DNA of 14,007 nucleotides from CAYQTO01 sp964420455 (GTDB taxonomy: Bacteria; Sumerlaeota; Sumerlaeia; SLMS01), in assembly GCA_964420455.1 (NCBI GenBank), contig CAYQTO010000097.1:1-14007 (forward strand), written 5' to 3'. The notes under the pieces were generated by a model that was given only the letters and a program-made list of their open reading frames with translations, made no database searches and was not told the origin of the DNA. The position numbers and the translations under genes were made by a program. Of the stretch, positions 8,079-14,007 are shown in pieces (position 1 is the stretch's first letter; each line of letters begins with the position of its first letter).

Positions 8079-8118
8079 GCGGGCCGGCCAACCTCCGGAA
8101 AAGGTGCTCCCCCAGGAC
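7989..8118. promoter_or_regulatory. Probable divergent promoter region, hidden by over-long open frames
   Basis: The longest frames of the leftward ArnT-like gene (ATG 8078) and the rightward PAP2 gene (ATG 8077) meet within one CATG, leaving no spacer. Promoters must then lie inside one or both 5' frames unless transcription begins deeper within the genes. Shorter starts exist: GTG 7988 on the minus strand, and GTG 8104, 8119 or 8140 on the plus strand. A TTGACC hexamer (8010-8015, plus strand) resembles a -35 box, but I see no good -10 at normal spacing. The composition is still GC-rich. Confidence 0.3.
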
Positions 8119-9000
8119 GTGAAAGCGGCAAGTTCAAACGTGCGCCTCCAGACCGAAAGCGGGCCGCTGCCCCGGCCGGTCGGCGAACGGCGCTACCTCC
8201 TTTGTCTCATCCCCATGCTCGTGGCCCTCGTCGAGATCCAGTTCGCCGAGCCCTCCTGGCATTTCTTCTACCCCTTCATTCGCTACACGCTGGGGCTCGA
8301 GTCCTACTACGCGAACATGAATCACCTGCCGGGCGAGGCCACGATCACGGCGATTCTGGTCACCATCATGATTTTCCGGCCGGACTACCGCAAGACGGTC
8401 GTCCCCTACCTGATTGCGCTGCTGGTCGCCTCGACGGTGGTCACGGCGATGAAGTTCGTGACGGGGCGGGCGCGTCCGGAGCCCTACGGCGTTCGCCAGG
8501 AAGCCGGCGAGTTCCAGGAAGTGCGCGAGTACCTGGCCGTGCATCCCAACGCGATCCTCAGGCCCGAGCCCGGCGATTACTGGCTGTGGCTTTCCCCCCA
8601 TCGTCCGGGCCTTGAGTTCCTCGGCTGGTTCACCGGCGACCGGGAGTTCGGCGACCGACGCGAGGATCTTTCCACCGGCGATTTCTCCTCCTTCCCCTCG
8701 GGCCACGCCACCAGCGCGTTCCTCCTTGCCGCCTATCTCTCGATCCTTTTTCCAAAGGGCCGCTGGCTCTGGTATATCCTCGCCATCGGCACCGCCTGTG
8801 CGCGAATCCGTTTCAAGATGCATTACCCCGGCGACGTGATCTTTGGCGGGGCGCTGGGATGGATCACCCTGCATGTGATCTTCTCGATGCAGTGGCCGTT
8901 CCGTCTTGGGATTTGGGCGGAAGACAAGGTGACCGGCGTGATCACGGCGGTGGGTTCGTGGGTTGGGTGGCGTTCGGATCCCACGTCTCAGCGGGCCTGA
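8077..9000 (+). CDS. PAP2 family lipid phosphatase, stand-alone
   Basis: A membrane phosphatase of up to 307 aa from the PAP2 superfamily (phosphatidic-acid, polyprenyl-pyrophosphate or lipid A phosphatases). The motifs are K126-x6-R133-P134 (KFVTGRARP), P207-S-G-H210 and R243-x5-H249-xxx-D253. The residue before R243 is Ala rather than the common Ser, but the catalytic His pair, Lys and Args are present. About 70 residues separate motifs 1 and 2, more than in compact PAP2 enzymes; this acidic, aromatic-rich insert (about 138-203) is probably periplasmic. Hydrophobic segments at about 45-62, 85-105, 110-128 and after 210 fit the usual bundle. ATG 8077 is the longest start but lacks a ribosome-binding sequence; GTG 8104 is preceded by GGAAAAG, and about 45 residues precede the first membrane segment. 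Its 3' end overlaps the convergent glycosyltransferase gene by 59 bases. Confidence 0.88.
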   Translation: MRAGQPPEKVLPQDVKAASSNVRLQTESGPLPRPVGERRYLLCLIPMLVALVEIQFAEPSWHFFYPFIRYTLGLESYYANMNHLPGEATITAILVTIMIFRPDYRKTVVPYLIALLVASTVVTAMKFVTGRARPEPYGVRQEAGEFQEVREYLAVHPNAILRPEPGDYWLWLSPHRPGLEFLGWFTGDREFGDRREDLSTGDFSSFPSGHATSAFLLAAYLSILFPKGRWLWYILAIGTACARIRFKMHYPGDVIFGGALGWITLHVIFSMQWPFRLGIWAEDKVTGVITAVGSWVGWRSDPTSQRA

Positions 9001-10711
9001 GGCGGTTCTCGCTTCGGAGGACGGTGCCGTCAGGCAAACGCAGCTGGAGGGCCGCACGCCGCACCTCCCCGGACCTGTTGGTGATGGTGACGCGGGGGTG
9101 CGGACCCACGCCGTCGAACACAAAGCGATCACGGGTGATGGAAACGGGCCGGGCGCCACGGACCTTTAAGATCAGGCCATTCTGAACAAAGGCGCGGTCG
9201 CCGAAAGGGGCGGGTGCCGGCCGATTCGAGACAAGGCGGAGGAAGGGCTTCTCCTCCCCGGGTTCGCTCCAGCGGGCCCACTCGTGAAAAACGGCGGTGC
9301 CCTCCGGGCGCAGGAAGCGGAACTCCTCCTCGCGGCGGACCAGTGCGACCGCGGGGAGGTCGCCCTCCAGGAGCTCGAGGACCAGAGCCTGATCCGTTTC
9401 CGTCGTGTGGGTACCCAGATAGAACTGGGCGGCCATGGTGTCCTCGTCGAAGAGGATCGTGGCGGGAGCGTCGACCATCCGGCGGATGTCTGCGGCGGCC
9501 TCCCGGGTGGCGATGGTACGCTTCACATCCTCGATGCGATTGGCGTCCAGATAGAGGAACGCGGCGAGGAGAACGACGAGGGCGAGCGGGGGGAAGAGGA
9601 GGTAGCTTCGCCGTTGGGCGTTTGCGGGAACCCAGCGACGGAGCTCGTGGACCGCGAGGAGCGACGCGGCGGGGAGGAGGGGGTACTGGTGGTCCCATCG
9701 CTGGTGGGGAGCGACGGAGAAGAGGACCATGCCGCCGAGGAAGAACGCGGCCCAGTAGAGGAGCTCGGGGTGGTGACGCCGGTGGGAGCGCCAGGCGCGG
9801 ATGATGCGCCAGAGGGCAAGAATGGCGAGGGGTGACCAGGGGAGAAAGCGGCTGAGGAACCAGAGGATGGGACGCCAGGCGTTTTCGCCGGGGCGGGCGC
9901 CGCTGATGCTGACGGTGGCGTGGCCGACGAGCTCGCGGCCGAGCTGCTTGTCAATGAGGTCCTGGCCCGCAACCAACCAGGCGGCGAGGAACCAGCCGCC
10001 GCAGAGACCGAGATACAGGAGGATGCCGGTGGCGTGGGCGGCGTAGCGGCGTCGAGGCCGGGCGCTGCCCGAATCCCCGGATGGCAGCAGCAGCATCAGG
10101 AAGCCGAAGGAGCCAAGCACAAGCCCCAAGGGTCCCTTGGTAAGCGTGGCCACGGCGGCGGCAACCCAGAACCACGTCCATCCGCGTCCGCGTCTATACG
10201 CGTGCCATCCCGCGAGCGCCGTGAGAAACACCGTCAGGGCGAAGATGCTGTCGGTCCGCGCGAGGTGAACGAGCTTGAACCCGGCGGAGGAAAGAAGCCA
10301 AGCGACAGCGGCCCAGAAGCCCACGAAGGAACCTCCATGGCGAAGTCCCATATGGTGGAGCAGGAGGGCGACCGCGAGGGTTGCCAGCGCCCCCGGGAGA
10401 TAGAGGGCGAAGGAATCGAGGCTCCCATTGAACAGAGCCACAACGGCCACCAGCCAGGTGTAGAAAGGGGGCTTGCTGGTGATGTCGTTGGTGGCGTCGC
10501 GTTGCACGATCCACTGGCCATTGACCAGGACGTCGAGGGCGTAGAGGGCAGGCCGCTCCTGGTCGTTGTCCATGAGGTTCGGCGGAGCAAAGTCGAGCCG
10601 AAGGAGGAACATGGCCCCCCAGAGAAGGACCAGCGCGACCGCGAGAACGAAGTGGAGAAGACGGGGGTCGGCGGCGCTAGCGGCCGACGAGTCCGCGCTC
10701 GACGAGTTCAT
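8942..10711 (-). CDS. Third ArnT-like GT39/PMT_2 membrane glycosyltransferase
   Basis: A 589-aa polytopic protein. A first membrane segment (about 18-38) precedes the acidic loop D48-N-D50-Q-E52, followed by NGQWIVQRDATNDITSKPPFYTWLVA and GSLDSFALYLPGAL, the ArnT/GT39 pattern of donor-loop acid, KPP and the F-x-x-R-L-P-like segment. Many membrane helices follow to about residue 400. The periplasmic tail ends in about 75 residues rich in predicted beta strands (around VTITNRSGEVRR and LQLRLPDG), beyond what ArnT usually has. ATG 10711 is preferred because AGGA lies eight bases upstream; ATG 10720 would add three residues. Either start lies inside the 3' end of the epimerase gene (35- or 44-base overlap), so the two genes form one leftward unit. 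The 3' end overlaps the PAP2 gene tail-to-tail by 59 bases. The acceptor is unknown. Confidence 0.87.
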   Translation of the reverse strand: MNSSSADSSAASAADPRLLHFVLAVALVLLWGAMFLLRLDFAPPNLMDNDQERPALYALDVLVNGQWIVQRDATNDITSKPPFYTWLVAVVALFNGSLDSFALYLPGALATLAVALLLHHMGLRHGGSFVGFWAAVAWLLSSAGFKLVHLARTDSIFALTVFLTALAGWHAYRRGRGWTWFWVAAAVATLTKGPLGLVLGSFGFLMLLLPSGDSGSARPRRRYAAHATGILLYLGLCGGWFLAAWLVAGQDLIDKQLGRELVGHATVSISGARPGENAWRPILWFLSRFLPWSPLAILALWRIIRAWRSHRRHHPELLYWAAFFLGGMVLFSVAPHQRWDHQYPLLPAASLLAVHELRRWVPANAQRRSYLLFPPLALVVLLAAFLYLDANRIEDVKRTIATREAAADIRRMVDAPATILFDEDTMAAQFYLGTHTTETDQALVLELLEGDLPAVALVRREEEFRFLRPEGTAVFHEWARWSEPGEEKPFLRLVSNRPAPAPFGDRAFVQNGLILKVRGARPVSITRDRFVFDGVGPHPRVTITNRSGEVRRAALQLRLPDGTVLRSENRLRPAETWDPNATQPTNPPP

Positions 10712-11804
10712 GGTGGGCATCCTGGACCTTGTCGACTGCGTGGGCCTGTTCGCCCCATTCCACGAGTTCCCGCAGGCCCTCGTCCAGGGGGACCTGCGGC
10801 GACCATCCAAGGGCAGCGAGCTTGCCCGGGTCGCCGATGCAGTGACGGATGTCCCCGGAACGAAAGCGGCCGGTAACTTCTGGCGCGAGGTCGCTCCTTC
10901 CGTAAAGCGCGCAGAGCCGCGTTGCCATGTCGACCACGGCGGTTCCGATCCCGGTGGCGATGTTGTAGACCCCAGGCGTTGCGCGGTCGTCCTCAAGGAG
11001 GCGCAGCTTCCCTTCCACCAGATCGCGGACGTGGATGAAGTCGCGGGTCTGGCACCCGTCCTCGTAAATCAGCGGCGGATTGCCGTTCTTGATGCGCGAG
11101 GAGAAGATCGCCGCCACACCGGTGTACGGATTACGGAGCGACTGGCGGGGGCCATAGACATTGAAATAGCGACAGGCAAAGACGCGCATGCCGTAGACGC
11201 GCCCGAAGAGGAGGGCGAACTCCTCCTGGAACTTCTTGGTGAGGGCGTAGATGGAGGCGCACTCGAGGGGCTTGTCTTCGGGTGTGGGCGCGGGCTCGAG
11301 GTTTTCGCCCGTTGCGGGATCACGAATGTCAAAGTCGCCGGCGGAGATCTGGTCTTCGCGGCGTGAAGGCACGATCACCGGAGATCCGTCCGAAGGGCGG
11401 CGATAGAGCCCCTCGCCGTAGAGGCTCATGGAACTGGCCACCATCAACTGGGTGACCTGGTGCTTGCCGGTGGCGAGGAGGTCGAGGAGGAGGCCGGTGC
11501 CCCCCACGTTGGCGGCGACGTAGCGATCGATCTGGTACTGGCTCTGGGCGATGCCGACGACGGCCGCGTCGTGAATGACGGTGTCGATGCCGTCGAGGGC
11601 CTCGCGGAGCACCGAAGGGTCGCGGAGGTCGCCCCGAAGGAACTCGGCCTGGCGAAAGGCCGGAAGCGAAAGATCGGGAAGGGGGCCGTGTACCTGTGGC
11701 TCGAGGTTGTCGAGAATCCGGACGCTGTATCCGCGCGCGAGCAGGGCTTCGACGGTGTGCGAACCGATGAAGCCGGCACCGCCGGTGACGAGGACGCGAT
11801 TCAT
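10677..11804 (-). CDS. NAD-dependent sugar-nucleotide epimerase/dehydratase (extended SDR)
   Basis: A 375-aa extended short-chain dehydrogenase acting on a nucleotide sugar. The Rossmann motif is G8-x-x-G11-x-x-G14 (TGGAGFIGSH). The catalytic set is Ser124/Ser125 in ASSMSLYGEG and Y186-x3-K190 in SIYALTKK. RYFNVYGPRQ (212-221), NPYTGVAAIF and EDGCQTRDFIHVRDL (248-262) are the usual substrate-side blocks. The SSMSLYGEG...NPYTGVAAIF combination recalls the epimerase subgroup that includes dTDP-L-rhamnose 4-epimerase-like proteins, but the exact substrate cannot be called; UDP-glucose or UDP-uronate 4-epimerase activity is also possible. Residues 131-180 are an insert between the catalytic Ser and Tyr. 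As I remember this subgroup, the insert carries CPxCG-like cysteines; none are present here. ATG 11804 is fixed by the closeness of the Rossmann motif, though I see no ribosome-binding sequence. It probably supplies a sugar precursor used, after lipid linkage, by the overlapping transferase gene. Confidence 0.88.
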   Translation of the reverse strand: MNRVLVTGGAGFIGSHTVEALLARGYSVRILDNLEPQVHGPLPDLSLPAFRQAEFLRGDLRDPSVLREALDGIDTVIHDAAVVGIAQSQYQIDRYVAANVGGTGLLLDLLATGKHQVTQLMVASSMSLYGEGLYRRPSDGSPVIVPSRREDQISAGDFDIRDPATGENLEPAPTPEDKPLECASIYALTKKFQEEFALLFGRVYGMRVFACRYFNVYGPRQSLRNPYTGVAAIFSSRIKNGNPPLIYEDGCQTRDFIHVRDLVEGKLRLLEDDRATPGVYNIATGIGTAVVDMATRLCALYGRSDLAPEVTGRFRSGDIRHCIGDPGKLAALGWSPQVPLDEGLRELVEWGEQAHAVDKVQDAHHELVERGLVGR

Positions 11805-12109
11805 GGGTTCAGGGAGTGGGCGACGGGGGAAATAGCAGCATGACGGGGCAAGGTGGGGAGCAGCCGGAGGACCCGCAACGGAAAAGCCGGGAACGGCGCG
11901 CGCCGCAATCCGCAAGGGAGACGGCATCGAGGCGAGTCTCCGTGAGAGACTCATTGCGGTGGACTGCACGCCTCACCTCATGGCTGATTTTCTCTCAGGA
12001 GTTTGAAATTGTTGAACTTAGGCTTCTTTACCGGGGTTGGCGTCCATTCGTGCTACTCCATGCTCGTGCAGGTCTTCCTGCGAACCCGAGTTGGACGAGA
12101 AACGACCAC
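11805..12109. promoter_or_regulatory. 305-bp divergent intergenic region
   Basis: No gene is recognisable between the leftward epimerase and the rightward STAS gene. The plus-strand frame is open from 11816, but its translation is Arg/Ser-rich and not protein-like. Both promoters should lie here. The right third contains the most AT-rich stretch of the region (about 11983-12030), with TTGAAA at 12003-12008 and TTGAAC at 12012-12017 as possible -35-like hexamers; no good -10 follows at 16-18 bases. A perfect hairpin at 11934-11952 is listed separately. Confidence 0.4.
11934..11952. repeat. Perfect 7-bp inverted repeat in divergent promoter region
   Basis: GAGTCTC (11934-11940) and GAGACTC (11946-11952) are exact reverse complements separated by the 5-base loop CGTGA. 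No T-run follows on either strand, so it is not an obvious terminator. Its place between two divergent genes, about 130 bases from the epimerase start and 160 from the STAS start, would suit an operator or a leader hairpin. A chance occurrence remains possible. Confidence 0.4.
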
Positions 12110-12436
12110 ATGTCTGCTTCCCCCGATCCCGTTGTTCTTTCCATCGCAGGGCCCTCGGTCTCCCAAGGGCAGATCGAACGCCTCCGAGCGCTCGTCTACA
12201 GCCTGCTGCGCGGGTCGCGACACAAGGTCATTCTCGACGTCAGCTCCATCGATTTTCCGACTTCCCCGCTCATGGCGTGGCTCCTGACGTCCGACCGGCT
12301 CCTGCGCGAGCATGGCGGGCGACTGATGATCGCCGGTGGGCAGATTCCCTTCCTGGCTTTCGCAAAATGTCTACAAGTCTCCGATCGGTTGGCATTCATC
12401 CCCTCCATCAGCGAGGGGCTGGAGAAAAAAGAATGA
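12110..12436 (+). CDS. Small STAS-domain-like protein with altered phosphorylation site
   Basis: A 108-aa cytosolic protein that fits a single STAS (anti-sigma-factor antagonist, SpoIIAA-like) domain. The pattern is strand, helix (QIERLRALVYSLL, 21-33), strand VILDVSSIDF (40-49), helix (SPLMAWLLTSDRLLREHGG, 52-70), strand RLMIAGG, helix and a final strand/loop ending SISEGLEKKE. Classical STAS antagonists have DSSG after the second of these strands, with the phosphorylated Ser; here residues 50-53 read PTSP, so partner switching by the normal kinase phosphorylation may be lost or changed. It could be a scaffold-type STAS protein rather than a sigma regulator. ATG 12110 gives the compact domain; no strong ribosome-binding sequence precedes it. 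The stop overlaps the start of the next gene as ATGA. No kinase, phosphatase or sigma gene is nearby. Confidence 0.7.
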   Translation: MSASPDPVVLSIAGPSVSQGQIERLRALVYSLLRGSRHKVILDVSSIDFPTSPLMAWLLTSDRLLREHGGRLMIAGGQIPFLAFAKCLQVSDRLAFIPSISEGLEKKE

Positions 12437-13002
12437 GACGCCTCCTGGCTACAGCACTCCTGGACGTGGCCACTCTCTCCACGGCGAGCTTCGACGTGCT
12501 GGTACGCACGGCGGTCAAGCTTGTCGCGGGCAGCGATCCGCTCCTGGCACTGTCAATACGGCTGAGCCTGTTCGAGGCTCTCGGCTTGGCGAGCCGCTGG
12601 CGTGCGGGCACCCATCGCCCCAACGGCGAAGCCCTGCGCTTTCGCGTCTGGCAGGTGGACTCCGCCGACGGCGACCTCATGGCCGAGTGCCAGTCGCCGT
12701 TCCGTTGCCGCCTCATCGAGGAGTACACAAACGTCGGTGAACCGCTCATTTCCTTCCACGAACACAGCGTGTATGGGGACCTTCTGGAGGGGGGCGGCAA
12801 GCGACTGCGGGTATCGCCCCGTCGCCCGCCAGCCGGAGAGCCCCTGACCTCCGGCCTCGACGAGCCCGCGCTTGCCACTGCCATGGGCCTCGTCGTCATC
12901 TGCAGTGCCTGGCGCGAGGTTGTCTATTCAAGTGGCGAGGACGGCGGATCGCTTCTGCTCAAGGGCCCGCAGCCGCTCGTGAGGGAACTTCCGAAAACCT
13001 AG
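12433..13002 (+). CDS. Hypothetical 189-aa protein coupled to the STAS gene
   Basis: I do not recognise this family. ATG 12433 is supported by GGAG eight bases upstream (12421-12424) and by the ATGA overlap with the STAS stop. Residues 1-55 are mostly helical and moderately hydrophobic (LLATALLDVATLSTASF, then LLALSIRLSLFEALGL), not a clear signal peptide or a strong membrane segment. Residues 66-125 look like beta strands (ALRFRVWQVDSADGDLMAEC, PLISFHEHSVYGDLL). A Pro/Arg-rich stretch (129-137) precedes a final segment with LATAMGLVVICSAWREVVYSS (148-168). There are four cysteines (86, 92, 157 and none paired in a CxxC motif apart from C86-x5-C92), so no metal site is obvious. Tight coupling suggests it acts together with the STAS protein. 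It ends 30 bases before the convergent sucB gene. Confidence 0.72.
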   Translation: MRRLLATALLDVATLSTASFDVLVRTAVKLVAGSDPLLALSIRLSLFEALGLASRWRAGTHRPNGEALRFRVWQVDSADGDLMAECQSPFRCRLIEEYTNVGEPLISFHEHSVYGDLLEGGGKRLRVSPRRPPAGEPLTSGLDEPALATAMGLVVICSAWREVVYSSGEDGGSLLLKGPQPLVRELPKT

Positions 13003-13032
13003 CGGGCGGCGCCCCGTCAAGGCGTTGCCACG

Positions 13033-14007
13033 TCAGACCCCGACGAGCAGGCGCTCCGGCGCTTCGATGCATTCCTTCACGCGAACGAGGAAGCTGACAG
13101 CCTCCTTGCCGTCGATCATCCGGTGGTCATAGCTCAGGGCGAGATACATCATCGGGCGAATCTTCACCTCGCCGTTGATCGCCATGGGTCGCTCGACGAT
13201 GTTGTGCATGCCGAGGATGCCGGACTGGGGCGGGTTGAGGATCGGCGTCGACATCATGGACCCGTAGACGCCGCCGTTGCTGATGGTGAAGGTGCCCCCG
13301 GTGAGGTCGTCCATGGTGAGCTCGCCGCCCTGGGCCTTCTTCGCGTAGTCGCGGATGGCGGACTCGATCTCCGCAAAGCTCATCGACTCCACGTTGCGGA
13401 TAACGGGCACCACCAGTCCGCGGTCGGACCCGACGGCGATGCCGATGTCGCAATAGTGGTGATAGACGATCTCGTCCTGCTCGAGGTAGGCATTCACCCT
13501 GGGGAACTCCTCAAGCGCCTGAACACAGGCCCTCACAAAGAACGACATGAAGCCGAGTCCGACGCCGTGGCGCTCCTTGAACGGCTCCTTGTACTTCCGC
13601 CGGATCTCCATGACGGCGGTCATGTCGACCTCGTTGAAGGTGGTCAGAATGGCGGCAGTGGACTGGGCCTCGACGAGGCGCTGGGCGACACGCTTGCGAA
13701 GCGAGGTGACGCGTTCGCGGGATGTTTCCCGCGTGCCTGCGGCAGTGCGTGGCTTGGAAGGGGTATCGGGCTCCGGTGCCTTGGCCGGTTCAGCCTTTGG
13801 CGAAGCGGCCTGCTGGGGAGGCGGGGTGGGCTGCTTCTGCTCGGCGTAAGAGAGCACGTCGTGCTTCGTGACGCGGCCGCCGGCGCCGTGTCCCGGAACC
13901 TCGGCGAGATCCACGCCGTATTCGGCGGCGACCTTTCTGGCGACGGAGGTCGCGCGGACCTCCGGCCCATCGCCGGTTGCAGGCTCGCTTGAGGGGTCGG
14001 CGGGGGA
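13033..14007 (-). CDS. sucB: 2-oxoglutarate dehydrogenase E2, dihydrolipoyllysine succinyltransferase, partial
   Basis: The last 324 residues of the E2 core of the 2-oxoglutarate dehydrogenase complex (TCA cycle, cytosol), which passes succinyl groups from lipoate to CoA. The frame stays open to the window edge, so the lipoyl domain and start lie to the right. Fragment residues about 17-54 are the peripheral subunit-binding domain (ATSVARKVAAEYGVDLAEV, GHGAGGRVTKHDV). Residues 55-95 are a Pro/Ala/Lys-rich linker. Residues about 98-324 are the acyltransferase domain, with RKRVAQRL, FTISNGGVYGS, PILNPPQSGILGMH and the active site D294-H295-R-M-I-D299-G300. DHRMIDGKEAVSFLV and the GGVYGS motif favour succinyl- over acetyltransferase. 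An internal GTG at 13914 is not the real start. It is convergent with the 189-aa gene; the 30-base gap holds only a short GC-rich stem candidate (GGGC-GGC-GCCC) without a T-run. Confidence 0.93.
   Translation of the reverse strand, partial: SPADPSSEPATGDGPEVRATSVARKVAAEYGVDLAEVPGHGAGGRVTKHDVLSYAEQKQPTPPPQQAASPKAEPAKAPEPDTPSKPRTAAGTRETSRERVTSLRKRVAQRLVEAQSTAAILTTFNEVDMTAVMEIRRKYKEPFKERHGVGLGFMSFFVRACVQALEEFPRVNAYLEQDEIVYHHYCDIGIAVGSDRGLVVPVIRNVESMSFAEIESAIRDYAKKAQGGELTMDDLTGGTFTISNGGVYGSMMSTPILNPPQSGILGMHNIVERPMAINGEVKIRPMMYLALSYDHRMIDGKEAVSFLVRVKECIEAPERLLVGV

Noticed and set aside
6747..8615. 622-codon plus-strand frame over the second ArnT-like gene and PAP2 start
   Set aside because: Charged, Gly/Arg-rich nonsense-like translation; both overlapped genes have clear conserved motifs in other frames.
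11894..11905. 12-base palindrome CGGCGCGCGCCG
   Set aside because: Made only of G and C in GC-rich DNA, so likely to occur by chance.
13003..13032. Possible terminator between the 189-aa gene and sucB
   Set aside because: Only a 4-base GC stem with a 3-base loop and no T-run on either strand.
1..14007. Scan for tRNA, rRNA, CRISPR arrays, IS ends or phage genes
   Set aside because: No cloverleaf-like sequence, spaced direct repeats, transposase or integrase motifs, or phage structural genes were noticed by eye; no computation could be run.

Overview
The window is GC-rich, densely packed DNA from a Gram-negative bacterium. The case for Gram-negative is an LptF/LptG-type LPS-export permease, several ArnT-like (GT39/PMT_2) membrane glycosyltransferases and two PAP2 lipid phosphatase domains. 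The mix (CrtC/AttH-type secreted lipocalin, SdrB-plus-metallophosphoesterase protein, PAP2-GT39 fusion, 2-oxoglutarate dehydrogenase E2) would suit a Verrucomicrobiota/PVC-type or similar environmental lineage. That placement is a guess: no rRNA or strict taxonomic marker is present.

Layout from left to right. (1) The 3' end of modB (molybdate ABC permease) runs rightwards off the left edge and overlaps tail-to-tail with a leftward gene for a secreted CrtC/AttH lipocalin-like protein. (2) From a 118-bp divergent spacer a rightward pair departs: an exported calcineurin-like phosphoesterase and, through a TGATG stop/start overlap, a PAP2 phosphatase fused to a GT39 glycosyltransferase. (3) Convergent to these is a leftward pair, a second ArnT-like glycosyltransferase followed through an ATGA overlap by an LptF/LptG permease. 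(4) Divergent from that pair is a stand-alone PAP2 phosphatase. It overlaps tail-to-tail with a third ArnT-like glycosyltransferase, which itself overlaps the 3' end of an upstream sugar-nucleotide epimerase gene. (5) After a 305-bp divergent intergenic region comes a rightward, ATGA-coupled pair: a degenerate STAS protein and an unrecognised 189-aa protein. (6) The right edge holds the 3' two thirds of sucB/odhB, leftward and convergent to that pair.

The core, about 3.0-11.8 kb, reads as an envelope lipid/glycan remodelling neighbourhood. It has three GT39-type transferases (which classically use polyprenyl-phosphate sugars in the periplasm), two PAP2 phosphatase domains, an LPS-export permease and a sugar-nucleotide epimerase. 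The most interesting object is the PAP2-GT39 fusion. It suggests removal of a lipid phosphate and glycosylation in one membrane protein, similar in logic to the separate LpxF and RgtD steps of rhizobial lipid A. The PAP2 domain could instead recycle polyprenyl pyrophosphate. Neither substrate can be read from sequence.

No tRNA, rRNA, CRISPR array, insertion sequence, prophage or origin was recognised.
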